A stretch of 44,329 nt of DNA from Lacisediminimonas sp. Its GTDB lineage: Bacteria; Pseudomonadota; Gammaproteobacteria; Burkholderiales; Burkholderiaceae_D. The stretch lies in the NCBI RefSeq assembly GCF_030645335.1, contig NZ_JAUSNH010000180.1, forward strand, positions 1 through 44,329, in the 5' to 3' direction. Of this stretch, positions 33,401 through 41,637 are shown one piece after another (position 1 is the stretch's first letter; every line of letters starts with the position of its first letter). The position numbers were made by a program, and so were the translations under genes. The notes beneath the pieces were generated by a model. The model did not search any database. It saw only the letters and a program-made list of their open reading frames with translations, and was not told the DNA's origin.

Positions 33401-36400
33401 CTATGATTGCGGCGGGTTCTCGTTGCTGCTGTCGTTGCTGCTGCTGTCCTTGCCGCCAACGGCTCTTGCGCCCCGATCCGCACTGGCGGCATTCCCACCC
33501 ACGCTGCCTTTGCCCGATCCGACCGCTTCCCGCGCCAGGCTGAACAATTGCGCCGGGTCGATCGGCTTGGCCAGTACGCTGGCAAACCCGCTTGTACGGA
33601 TGCGCTTGATATCTTCGGGCGCGACCCTGCCGCTAACAGCGATTGCCGGCAGGCTGTAGCGTTCACGCACCTGCCGCAGCAGCTCGACGCCGTCGGTTTT
33701 CGGCATCGATATGTCCGAGACCAGCAAGTCATACGACTGTTGCGCCAGCATCGCCATTGCCTGTTCCGCGCTGTTGGCGCGATCCGCCTGCGCCCCTTCC
33801 AGCTGTAACAGCGATTGAAGGATTTCGGCGGCTTCGGCCATGTCATCGACCACCAGTACCCGCAGTCCCGACAGGCTATTGCCCTTGGGGGCGGTGTCGG
33901 CGTCCACGTCTTGTCCGCCCTGTTCGTACAAGGGCAGCCAGACCGAAAATTTTGCGCCGCGGTTATGCCCTGCCGAGCTGGCACGGACCCGGCCGCCGTG
34001 CAACTGGACCAACTGCCGCACCAGTGCCAATCCGATCCCCAGTCCGCCGCTTGCGCGCGCCCCATGGGAATTTCCCTGCGCGAACATGTCGAACACATGC
34101 GGCAGCACCTCGGCATCGATGCCGCGGCCGGTGTCGATCACGTCGATGCGCGCTTCATCGCCGTCGCGCCCGATTTCGACTTGCACACGCCCGTTGGGGG
34201 GCGTGAATTTGACCGCATTCGTGATCAGGTTCATCAGCACCTGCTCGATCCGGACCCGATCGGCGCAGACCATGACCACCGGCGCCCGCCGCTGTAGTGA
34301 CAGTGTCAGGTTGGCAGTCGCCGGATCGGCGCGCATGGCCTCCACCGTGGCGTCTGCAATGGATCCCAGCTCCATCGGCTTGACCGACATCGCCAGCTTG
34401 CCGTGCCGCAAGCGGGACAGATCCATCAGGTCTTCAATCAGCTTGGCCTGGTTGAGCACGGCGCTGCGGATCCGGTCCAGCGATTGCGTGGCGCGCGCTG
34501 ACCAGCGGGCTTCAGGCAGCCGGGCCAGCAGTTCGGCGTTGATGTTGATCAGGTTCAGCGGATGGCGCAATTCATGCGCCAGAACGGCCAGGAATTCGTT
34601 GCGCATGTCGGCCTGCTGGCGGCCGGCCTTTTCGGCACCCAATTCGGCACTGAGCTGCGACTCCCAGCGGATACGGTCGGTCTGGTCGCGCGAAATCTTG
34701 GCAAACCCCAGGAATTCGCCGGCATTGACGATCGGCGTCACCACGCCGTTGCAAAAGAAACGGCGCCCATCCTTGCTGACATACCAACGCTCGTCCTCGA
34801 CCCGACCATCGTCGCGCGCGCGCTGGCGTTCTCCGCCAGGAATGCCGGCTGCACGGTCCTCCGGCAGGAACAATACGTCGGCGCTGTGCCCCATCATTTC
34901 CTGCTCGGTATAGCCGAACACCCGCTGCGCACCCTGGTTCCAGCTGGTCACCATGCCGTCGGCATCGGTGGTCATGATCGCATAGTCCTTGGTGCTCTCG
35001 GCGACCAGCTTGATGCGCTCTTCGCCGGCGCGCACGTCATCCTCTGCCTTGTGGCGGCGGGTAATGTCGAAGAACGTCAGCACCGCACCATCGATCCTGT
35101 CTTCGGTGGTCCGGTACGGCAGCAGGCGCGCGATATAGTAGCGGCCGTCGTTGCTGCTTACCTCGCGTTCGACCGAATGCAAGGTATTGAAGGTACCGGC
35201 GATATCGCTATTGAGCTCCGGATAATCGAGACGATGCGTCAGATCCAGTATCGAGCGCCCGATGTCGGTGGGAATGATGCTGAAAATGTCCGCCGCACGC
35301 GGCGTATAGCGCTTGATGCGCATGCCGGCGTCGACGAACAAGGTCGCAATGTCGGTCGATGCGATCAGGTTGTTGAGGTCGTCGTTGACCTTGCCGGCCT
35401 CTTCGACCTTCATCTTCAGTTCGTAATTGACGGTCACCAGTTCTTCGTTGACCGACTGCAGCTCTTCCTTGCTGGTCTCCAGTTCTTCGGTGGCCGAGCG
35501 CAATTCTTCATTGATCGCCTGCAGCTCTTCATTGGAAGCGCGCAATTCCTCGGTCGAAACTTCCGATTGCTCGATTGTTTCCTGCAACTGCTCCTTGGTG
35601 CGCTGCAGCTCCTCCTCCAGTTCGCCCAGCACGGCGTCCTTCTTCAGCAGGCCGTCCGGATCGGGGCGCATGGTCTGCTCGACTTCATCGAACATGACCA
35701 GCACCAGATCGGCATCGGCGGCGTCGTCATGGAACGGACGCAGGATCATGTTGATGTAGAAGCGGCCACCGTCACGCTCCAGCTCCACCCGGCGCGCTTC
35801 GACGCTGCGGCGCGTCTTTTGCGCCTGGTGCATTGCTGTGCGCAACTCCAGCCGCAGCTCCGGCAACACCAGCGACACGACACTGCTCGACGGCTCGCCC
35901 GCCACATGCCGCAAGAAGCGGCCGACACGGTCGGACATGTGGACGATGTCGGATTCAGCATTGACAATCACGCTCGGCGGCGCGAACTGGGCCAGCACCC
36001 GCTGATGCACCTCGGCAAACGAAAACTGGCGGCGCGTGCGCGGCGCTTCCTCCGCGACTTCCGACAAGCGGGCCGGTATGCGCAAACCCATCGGTGGCGC
36101 AAAGCGGGCTGGCCGCGATGCGGGCTTGGCGCGGTATATCCTGGCTTTCTTGTTGACCGGCTCGAAGAAACTACTGATCCCGTCTGCCGATTCAGAGCTG
36201 CCCAGGAACAGGTAGCCCCCCGGGTTCAGCGCGAAATGAAACATTTCCAGCACATGCGACTGCACATCGCGGTTCAGGTAGATCAGCAGGTTGCGGCAGG
36301 AAATCAGGTCAACCTTGGAGAACGGCGGATCGCGCAGGATATTGTGGGCGGCAAACAGCACCCGATCGCGTATGCCCTTGCGGATCCGGTAGCGGTCTTG

Positions 36401-37618
36401 CTCCTTGTTGAAGAACTGACGCAGGCGGCCTGGCGCCACGTCGGTCAGGATCGAGCTCGGATAAATACCCGCGCGGCCCACCGCAATTGCCCGGTCATCG
36501 ATATCCGAAGCAAAAATATTCACCTGGGGCGGCGCCGGCATCGCGGCACAGTGCTCGGCAAACAGCATCGCGATGGAATAGGCCTCTTCGCCTGTCGAGC
36601 AGGCCGGCACCCAGGCACGCAGCGTATCGCCGGCGTTTTTATTGCGGAACAGTACGGGCAACACCTCGCGTTCAAGCGCCTCGAACGCGTCCCGGTCCCG
36701 GAAAAAATTGGTTACGCCGATCAGCATGTCCTTGAGCAGGGCAGCGGACTCGGTTGGGTCTTTCTGCAGTACATCCCGATATGCCACCAAGGTCTGCACT
36801 GCGCGCACCTGCATGCGGCGCTCGATGCGGCGCAGCATGGTGGCGCGCTTGTAATGCCGGAAATCGTGACCGGTGCGCTCGCGCAGCAGGCCCACGACTT
36901 GCTGCAGGGCCTCCTCGCTATTGAACTGGTTTGCCGCCGGCGCTGCATGCGGCATTTCGGGGCTGGCGTCGGCCGGCAACACCAGGACCTGGGCGTTGTG
37001 CCAGATTTCCTGCAATTTCCGGGGAATCTCCGTCACCGGCAAAACAAAGTCGACAGTGCCAGTGTCAATTGCCGCCCGCGGCATTTCATCGTGCTCGGCA
37101 TCTTCCGGATCCTGCGCGATGATGATCCCGCCTTGCTCCTTGATCCAGGGCACGCCGCCGGAGCCGTCACCGCCGGTTCCCGACAGCACGACCGCCATCG
37201 CGCGTTCGCGATGCGCCTCGGCCAGGCTGCGGAAGAACAGATCCACCACAACATGGCGTCCGGGAGGTCGTTCCTGGGCATTGACCTTCAATATGTTGTC
37301 CGTCATGGTCAACTGGCGATCGGGTGCGATGACGTAGACGTGGTTTGCCTCGATCGGCACCGACTCCATCACCTGCCGGACCGGCATGCCGGTAACACGC
37401 TGCAAAATCGCATCCACGTTGCTTTCATGCGTTGGCGACAGATGCAGCACCACGACAAAGGCCATGCCGCTGTTGACTGGCGTGTTTTCAAAGAACTTGA
37501 TCAGCGCCGACAGCCCGCCGGCGGATGCACCCAGACCCACCACCGGAAACCCCAGTGTGCTGCGTACCAGGCTGCGGTCATGCGAGGGCGCGACAACGAG
37601 AGAAGCGTGATTGTCCAT
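33401..37618 (-). CDS. CheB-CheR-PAS-histidine kinase-receiver hybrid sensor
   Basis: A 1405-residue multidomain signalling protein, without signal peptide or membrane helices. A CheB methylesterase domain without receiver (about 24-215) keeps the triad S32, H59 and D151. A CheR methyltransferase follows (about 235-495; FRDRDAFEAL, WVPACSTGEEAYSIA, NLLIYLN). Then come a PAS-like part (about 540-650), a long Glu/Leu coiled coil (about 660-745), and two PAS domains (about 750-855 and 868-985). The kinase has HisKA His1015 in AHELRHPLN and an HATPase with DTGRGID and GGLGIGLALV. The C-terminal receiver shows LLVSDISMPKTDG. No chemoreceptor or che genes are near. It is divergent from the PAS/GGDEF/EAL protein, a likely partner. 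Confidence 0.93.
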   Translation of the reverse strand: MDNHASLVVAPSHDRSLVRSTLGFPVVGLGASAGGLSALIKFFENTPVNSGMAFVVVLHLSPTHESNVDAILQRVTGMPVRQVMESVPIEANHVYVIAPDRQLTMTDNILKVNAQERPPGRHVVVDLFFRSLAEAHRERAMAVVLSGTGGDGSGGVPWIKEQGGIIIAQDPEDAEHDEMPRAAIDTGTVDFVLPVTEIPRKLQEIWHNAQVLVLPADASPEMPHAAPAANQFNSEEALQQVVGLLRERTGHDFRHYKRATMLRRIERRMQVRAVQTLVAYRDVLQKDPTESAALLKDMLIGVTNFFRDRDAFEALEREVLPVLFRNKNAGDTLRAWVPACSTGEEAYSIAMLFAEHCAAMPAPPQVNIFASDIDDRAIAVGRAGIYPSSILTDVAPGRLRQFFNKEQDRYRIRKGIRDRVLFAAHNILRDPPFSKVDLISCRNLLIYLNRDVQSHVLEMFHFALNPGGYLFLGSSESADGISSFFEPVNKKARIYRAKPASRPARFAPPMGLRIPARLSEVAEEAPRTRRQFSFAEVHQRVLAQFAPPSVIVNAESDIVHMSDRVGRFLRHVAGEPSSSVVSLVLPELRLELRTAMHQAQKTRRSVEARRVELERDGGRFYINMILRPFHDDAADADLVLVMFDEVEQTMRPDPDGLLKKDAVLGELEEELQRTKEQLQETIEQSEVSTEELRASNEELQAINEELRSATEELETSKEELQSVNEELVTVNYELKMKVEEAGKVNDDLNNLIASTDIATLFVDAGMRIKRYTPRAADIFSIIPTDIGRSILDLTHRLDYPELNSDIAGTFNTLHSVEREVSSNDGRYYIARLLPYRTTEDRIDGAVLTFFDITRRHKAEDDVRAGEERIKLVAESTKDYAIMTTDADGMVTSWNQGAQRVFGYTEQEMMGHSADVLFLPEDRAAGIPGGERQRARDDGRVEDERWYVSKDGRRFFCNGVVTPIVNAGEFLGFAKISRDQTDRIRWESQLSAELGAEKAGRQQADMRNEFLAVLAHELRHPLNLININAELLARLPEARWSARATQSLDRIRSAVLNQAKLIEDLMDLSRLRHGKLAMSVKPMELGSIADATVEAMRADPATANLTLSLQRRAPVVMVCADRVRIEQVLMNLITNAVKFTPPNGRVQVEIGRDGDEARIDVIDTGRGIDAEVLPHVFDMFAQGNSHGARASGGLGIGLALVRQLVQLHGGRVRASSAGHNRGAKFSVWLPLYEQGGQDVDADTAPKGNSLSGLRVLVVDDMAEAAEILQSLLQLEGAQADRANSAEQAMAMLAQQSYDLLVSDISMPKTDGVELLRQVRERYSLPAIAVSGRVAPEDIKRIRTSGFASVLAKPIDPAQLFSLAREAVGSGKGSVGGNAASADRGARAVGGKDSSSNDSSNENPPQS

Positions 37619-37784
37619 ATCGGCTCGAAAGGCTGGAACGGCAACAAGATCGCAAAAAATAGCGCAGACTGTAGTCTAAGGCGATGACCGCCCGACAATG
37701 AGTGTAATCCATGGCCGTGGTGAAATCTTTCGACCACCGCGCACGCAACTGTAACCGACAAGGTTCGAGTAGAATCCAAACGGC

Positions 37785-38291
37785 ATGCCCAGCGTACCGC
37801 AAATCCGCGCTTCCCGGACACCGACTGGCTCCGTGACGGACCTGTCGGGCGACGCCATTATCGTGCTTGACGGACATTTGCATGTCCGATTCTGGAGCCG
37901 GGGCGCTGAAGGCCTGTTCATGGTGACGGCGACGGCCGCCGCCGGCAAATCCTGGGCCGAACTGGTCGCGCCGAACAAGCCGCAGCAACTGCTCGATGCA
38001 CGGGATGCCACTCTCGCCGATGGCCACTGGGAAGGAGAACTGAAGTGCCACGGCGCGGATGGCCGGGCATTGCATATATACAGCCGGTGGGAACGCGAAG
38101 CAGCGGGATCCGGTGCCGCGGGAGAGCCGCTGATCCTGGTCACCATCAGCAATATGATTGCACGAAACTACAGTCCGAAGCGCTCAATCGACGTAATTTC
38201 AACACGCTGTTCTGGCACCACCCGGACGGCGTTTTTTCGCTGTCCCCGGGCGGCCGGATCACGGCGGCGAATCCGGCGCTGGCGGTGCTGA
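37785..38291 (+). CDS. N-terminal PAS part of a frameshifted PAS-GGDEF-EAL protein
   Basis: This frame starts at ATG 37785 and codes a PAS domain in about the first 125 residues (LSGDAIIVLDGHLHVRFWSRGAE, HWEGELKCHGADGR, ILVTISNMIAR). After about 38165 the frame is no longer family-like, and it ends at 38291 with an Arg-rich nonsense tail. Adding one A in the AAA at 38165-38167 would join this frame to LQSEALNRRNFNTLFWHHPDG in the next, restoring a single protein of about 696 residues. As it stands, the product is a PAS fragment without output domain. Confidence 0.75.
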   Translation: MPSVPQIRASRTPTGSVTDLSGDAIIVLDGHLHVRFWSRGAEGLFMVTATAAAGKSWAELVAPNKPQQLLDARDATLADGHWEGELKCHGADGRALHIYSRWEREAAGSGAAGEPLILVTISNMIARNYSPKRSIDVISTRCSGTTRTAFFRCPRAAGSRRRIRRWRC

Positions 38292-39874
38292 CCGGCTACG
38301 GCATCGAAGCGCTGTTGACGCGCCCGGCGGTTTCGCTGGCGGCCGCGGCCGACGTGCCGGAGCTGCGGCGGGCGTTCCGCCAGGCGCTTGCCGGCGCCCC
38401 CCAGACCCGCGATCTCAACTGCCTGCGCGCCGACAGCACCCAAGTCGAAGTGCAACTGACCCTGCTGCCGCAAATCGCCGATGATCGCATCGCCGGCGTG
38501 CACGGCATCATGCGCGATGTCAGCCAGCGGCGGCGCGATGAACGCCGCATCGTCTACCTCGCCAACCACGACCCCCTGACCGGCCTGCCCAACCGCAACC
38601 TGCTGCAAGACCGCATGCAGCATGCGATCGAGCAAGCGCACCGTCACCGCACCCGGCTCGGTGTGCTGTTCATGGACCTGAACCGCTTCAAGGTGATCAA
38701 CGACAGCCTGGGCCATGACAAGGGCGACCAGTTGCTGGGCGTGGTGGCCGACCGCCTGCGCAAGGCAGTGCGCGAGGCAGATACCGTGGCCCGGCTGGGC
38801 GGCGACGACTTCGGGGTGCTGATGGAAGACGTCAAGCATGCCGACCAGGTCAGGCTGTTTGCCACCGGATTGCTGGAGGCGATCTGCAAGCCGGTCGACC
38901 TCGACGGCCAGACGGTCAGCGTGTCGACCAGCATCGGCGCGGCGATGTATCCCGACGACGGCGCCGACCCCGGTGCACTGCTCAAGCATGCAGACCTTGC
39001 CATGTACGCGGCCAAGGACGCGGGCCTGGGGCAGTTCCGTTTCTATGAAGCAGAGATGAACGTCCGGGCGCTGTCCCAATTGTGGCGCGAGCATGGCCTG
39101 CGGCGGGCAATTGCGGACGGCGAGCTGGTGCTGCACTACCAGCCGCGGCTGGACCTGGCCACCAACCGCCTGGTGGCGGTCGAGGCGCTGGTGCGCTGGG
39201 AGCATCCGGAGCGCGGCCTGATCTATCCCGCCAGCTTCATCGAACTGGCAGAGGAAATCGGCATCATCGGCTCGCTTGGAGAATGGGTGCTGCAGTCGGC
39301 CTGTCGCCAGATACGGGCCTGGCGCGACCTCGGCCTGCACCCGATCAAAGTGTCAGTCAACGTCTCGCCCCTGCAGTTGTACTCGGAGGGTTTTTGCGAC
39401 GTGGTCGCCAGGGCGCTGGCGCAGTCCAGCCTGGAACCCGGGACGCTGGAACTGGAAATAACCGAAAACAGCCTGATGGAAAACATCGACACCATCAGCA
39501 TCGGGCTCGACGCGCTGCGCCGGCTCGGCGTCGGGATGTCGATCGATGACTTCGGCACCGGCTATTCATCGCTGAGTTACCTGAAACGGCTGCCGATCGA
39601 CACCTTGAAGATCGACAAGTCGTTCATCAAGGACATTCCCGGCGACGAGGACGACGCTGCCATCGTCCGCGCCACCATTGCCATGGCGCACAGCATGCAA
39701 CTGCGGGTGGTGGCCGAAGGCGTGACCACCTTCGACCAGGTCTGGATGCTGAAGGCCGAAGGCTGCGACGAAATCCAGGGCTACCTGCTATGCCAGCCAC
39801 TGGCGCCGGCGGAAATGGAAAGCTATTTCAGGACCTGTGCATTGCGCGGCATACAGTACGCTTGGGCGCATTAG
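38045..39874 (+). CDS. PAS-GGDEF-EAL c-di-GMP protein (main part, after frameshift)
   Basis: The real coding of this frame begins near 38168; the open frame before it, starting at GTG 38045, is a shadow of the PAS part. Domains are a PAS (about 38180-38520, NTLFWHHPDGVFSLSPGG), a GGDEF (NHDPLTGLPNRNLLQDR, FMDLNRFKVINDSLGHDKGDQLL, active loop GGDDF) and an EAL domain. The EAL signature is complete: EALVRW, NVSPLQL, ELEITEN, DDFGTGYSSLSYLK, KIDKSFIKD and EGVTT, so c-di-GMP hydrolysis is expected. The GGDDF loop differs by one residue from GGDEF and may be active or act as GTP sensor. It is divergent from the hybrid kinase and may be its output partner. Confidence 0.85.
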   Translation: MPRRGWPGIAYIQPVGTRSSGIRCRGRAADPGHHQQYDCTKLQSEALNRRNFNTLFWHHPDGVFSLSPGGRITAANPALAVLTGYGIEALLTRPAVSLAAAADVPELRRAFRQALAGAPQTRDLNCLRADSTQVEVQLTLLPQIADDRIAGVHGIMRDVSQRRRDERRIVYLANHDPLTGLPNRNLLQDRMQHAIEQAHRHRTRLGVLFMDLNRFKVINDSLGHDKGDQLLGVVADRLRKAVREADTVARLGGDDFGVLMEDVKHADQVRLFATGLLEAICKPVDLDGQTVSVSTSIGAAMYPDDGADPGALLKHADLAMYAAKDAGLGQFRFYEAEMNVRALSQLWREHGLRRAIADGELVLHYQPRLDLATNRLVAVEALVRWEHPERGLIYPASFIELAEEIGIIGSLGEWVLQSACRQIRAWRDLGLHPIKVSVNVSPLQLYSEGFCDVVARALAQSSLEPGTLELEITENSLMENIDTISIGLDALRRLGVGMSIDDFGTGYSSLSYLKRLPIDTLKIDKSFIKDIPGDEDDAAIVRATIAMAHSMQLRVVAEGVTTFDQVWMLKAEGCDEIQGYLLCQPLAPAEMESYFRTCALRGIQYAWAH

Positions 39875-39890
39875 CCCACGGCATGCGGCT

Positions 39891-39938
39891 GGCGGCGACC
39901 AGTCCCCCCGGAAGGAACCGGGCGGACTGGTCGCCGCC
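39891..39938. terminator. Long hairpin between convergent genes
   Basis: GGCGGCGACCAGTCC (39891-39905) pairs exactly with 39924-39938. Inside is a second stem, CCCGG/CCGGG, with an AAGGAA loop. It sits between the stops of the EAL gene and the DUF35 gene and can serve both directions, although a clear T-run is lacking. Confidence 0.7.
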
Positions 39939-39970
39939 ATCTTTGCAGGCGACTCGCGCCGGCCCTGTCC

Positions 39971-40363
39971 TCAGGCGTGCGCCAGCGGCCGGAACATCGG
40001 CACCGCCGCGCCGTCTTCGGCCGGCACGAATACCAGCTCCACTTCCTGCCCGATGCGCAGCGCATCGAAATCGCATTCGACGATATTGCTCATGATCGTC
40101 GGCCCTTCCGCCAGCGTCACGAAAGCGATCGCATACGGATTTGGCGCGCGGCGCATCACGCTCCAGGAATAGATGGTGCCGCGTCCGCTGGACGTCTGCC
40201 ACTCGGTGTCGTCGCTGTTGCAGAACGGGCAGATGGTCCTTGGATAGAAATGCGGCTGCTTGCAGCTGCGGCAAGTCTTCAACAGCAGCGAACCATTTGA
40301 TGCTGCGTCCCAGAATGCAGCCGTTTCCGGATTGCGCACCGGCGCGGGTATTTTCCTGCTCAT
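39971..40363 (-). CDS. DUF35 Zn-ribbon/OB-fold protein
   Basis: A 130-residue protein. The N-terminal helix is followed by a rubredoxin-like zinc ribbon with two CxxC pairs (CRSC at about 31-34 and CPFC at about 45-48) and a C-terminal OB fold (GTIYSWSVMRRAPNPYAIAFVTL, GQEVELVF). DUF35 proteins are partners of thiolase-fold enzymes: they bind acyl-CoA, and several are obligate subunits of thiolases or of steroid side-chain aldolases. It starts 4 bases after the stop of the thiolase-like gene, consistent with a two-subunit complex. Confidence 0.92.
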   Translation of the reverse strand: MSRKIPAPVRNPETAAFWDAASNGSLLLKTCRSCKQPHFYPRTICPFCNSDDTEWQTSSGRGTIYSWSVMRRAPNPYAIAFVTLAEGPTIMSNIVECDFDALRIGQEVELVFVPAEDGAAVPMFRPLAHA

Positions 40364-40367
40364 GTCA

Positions 40368-41531
40368 TTACTCCCTTTCCAGGATCACGGTCGCCGAACC
40401 GTGGCGGGTACCCAGCGAACCGCCGGTTCCATGCGCGAGCGCCAGGTCGCAATTTTTTACCTGCACCGCAGGATGTGCTTCGCCGCGCAATTGGCGCACT
40501 GCTTCCAGCACCTTGGTCATGCCGCCGCGATTGCCGGGATGGTTGTTGCACAGGCCGCCGCCGTCGGTATTGAAAGGCAATTTGCCCACGCCCGAAATCA
40601 GGTTGCCGTCGGCAACGAACTGCCCCCCCTTTCCCTTGGCGCAAAACCCCAGGTCTTCCAGCTGCATCAGCACGGTAATGGTGAAGCTGTCGTAAATGGA
40701 CGCGTACTTGATGTCCGCCGGCGTGATGCCGGCCTCGTCGAATGCGCGCTTGCCCGACTCCACGCCGGCCGAAAAAGTCAGGTCAACCTTGCCGCCCAAG
40801 TGATACTTCAGGGCCTCTGCCGCGCCGATCACCTTGATGCGCGGGCGCTTCAGTGTCCTGGCGATTTCAGGGCTGACGACCACGATCGCGCCGCCGCCAT
40901 CGCTGACCACGCAGCAGTCGAGCCGATGCAACGGATCGGCCACCATCGGTGAATTGAGCACATCGTCCACCGTGACCACATCGCGCAACATGGCGTGCGG
41001 ATTATGCTGTGCATGGTGTGACGCCGCCACCTTGATCCAAGCCAGCTGCTCGCTGGTGGTGCCGTATTCATGCATGTGGCGCATTGCGCACATGCCATAC
41101 ACATTCACGATCGCCGGACCATACGGCACTTCAAACGCACCCTCCGGGAACAGCTCGGTGCGCAGGCCCAGGCTCGGGCTGCCGCCCTCGGCGCGCGGCC
41201 GGCCGGCCAGCGTGATCAGCGCCACGCTGCATTTGCCGGCGGCAATCGCGCGCGCCGCATGGCCCACATGCAGGATGTAGGACGAGCCGCCGACGTCGGT
41301 CGACTCGACATGCCGGGGTTTCAGGCCGATGTATTCGGCCATCGACAAGGGTCCCAGACCGGGTGCGTCGCCGGCGCAAAAATAGCCGTCGACGTCATCC
41401 TTGGTCAGGCCCGCGTCCTGCAGCGCGCCGCGCGCCACTTCGGCATGCAGCTGGGCCAGTGATTTGTCATCCGCCTTGCGAGTCGGATGTTCGAAGATGC
41501 CTGCGATATAGGCGCTGCCTGGTTTTGTCAT
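40368..41531 (-). CDS. Thiolase-fold protein lacking the nucleophilic cysteine
   Basis: A 387-residue member of the SCP2-thiolase/lipid-transfer group. Overall length and motifs fit (ARGALQDAGL, SDGGGAIVVVS, YASIYDSFTITVLMQLEDLGFC, GGGLCNNHPGNRGG, LAHGTGGSLGTRHG). At the position of the N-terminal thiolase Cys the sequence reads STDVGGSSYILHVG, with Ser and no Cys. The family includes Ltp2-type aldolases, which cleave beta-hydroxyacyl-CoA side chains and use Tyr residues instead. The YDSFT motif and the adjacent DUF35 gene support that group. Substrate unknown; the TRAP and Bug transporter genes upstream on the same strand suggest an imported acid. Confidence 0.88.
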   Translation of the reverse strand: MTKPGSAYIAGIFEHPTRKADDKSLAQLHAEVARGALQDAGLTKDDVDGYFCAGDAPGLGPLSMAEYIGLKPRHVESTDVGGSSYILHVGHAARAIAAGKCSVALITLAGRPRAEGGSPSLGLRTELFPEGAFEVPYGPAIVNVYGMCAMRHMHEYGTTSEQLAWIKVAASHHAQHNPHAMLRDVVTVDDVLNSPMVADPLHRLDCCVVSDGGGAIVVVSPEIARTLKRPRIKVIGAAEALKYHLGGKVDLTFSAGVESGKRAFDEAGITPADIKYASIYDSFTITVLMQLEDLGFCAKGKGGQFVADGNLISGVGKLPFNTDGGGLCNNHPGNRGGMTKVLEAVRQLRGEAHPAVQVKNCDLALAHGTGGSLGTRHGSATVILERE

Positions 41532-41613
41532 TGCGGAACTTTCGACAGAGTCAGATTCAAAGGTGCAAAATTTGCGTCATCAAGGATACGGCCGACCAGC
41601 GTGGCCGCAAACC

Positions 41614-41637
41614 AAAAAATCATGCCGGCATGCCGGC
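41614..41637 (-). terminator. Rho-independent terminator after the Bug-family gene
   Basis: On the minus strand the stop codon is followed at once by a 14-base self-complementary sequence, GCCGGCATGCCGGC, then ATGA and six T residues. This suggests at least partial termination between the binding-protein gene and the thiolase-like gene. Confidence 0.65.

Noticed and set aside
34562-37687. Plus-strand open frame of 1041 codons opposite the CheB-CheR hybrid kinase
   Set aside because: It is the antisense shadow of a strongly supported 1405-residue protein. Its product is His/Arg/Gln-rich with no domain pattern, as expected from GC-rich codon use on the other strand.
37761-37780. GGTTCGAG...AATCC resembling a tRNA T-arm
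   Set aside because: The loop is too long and no acceptor or anticodon arms can be drawn around it.
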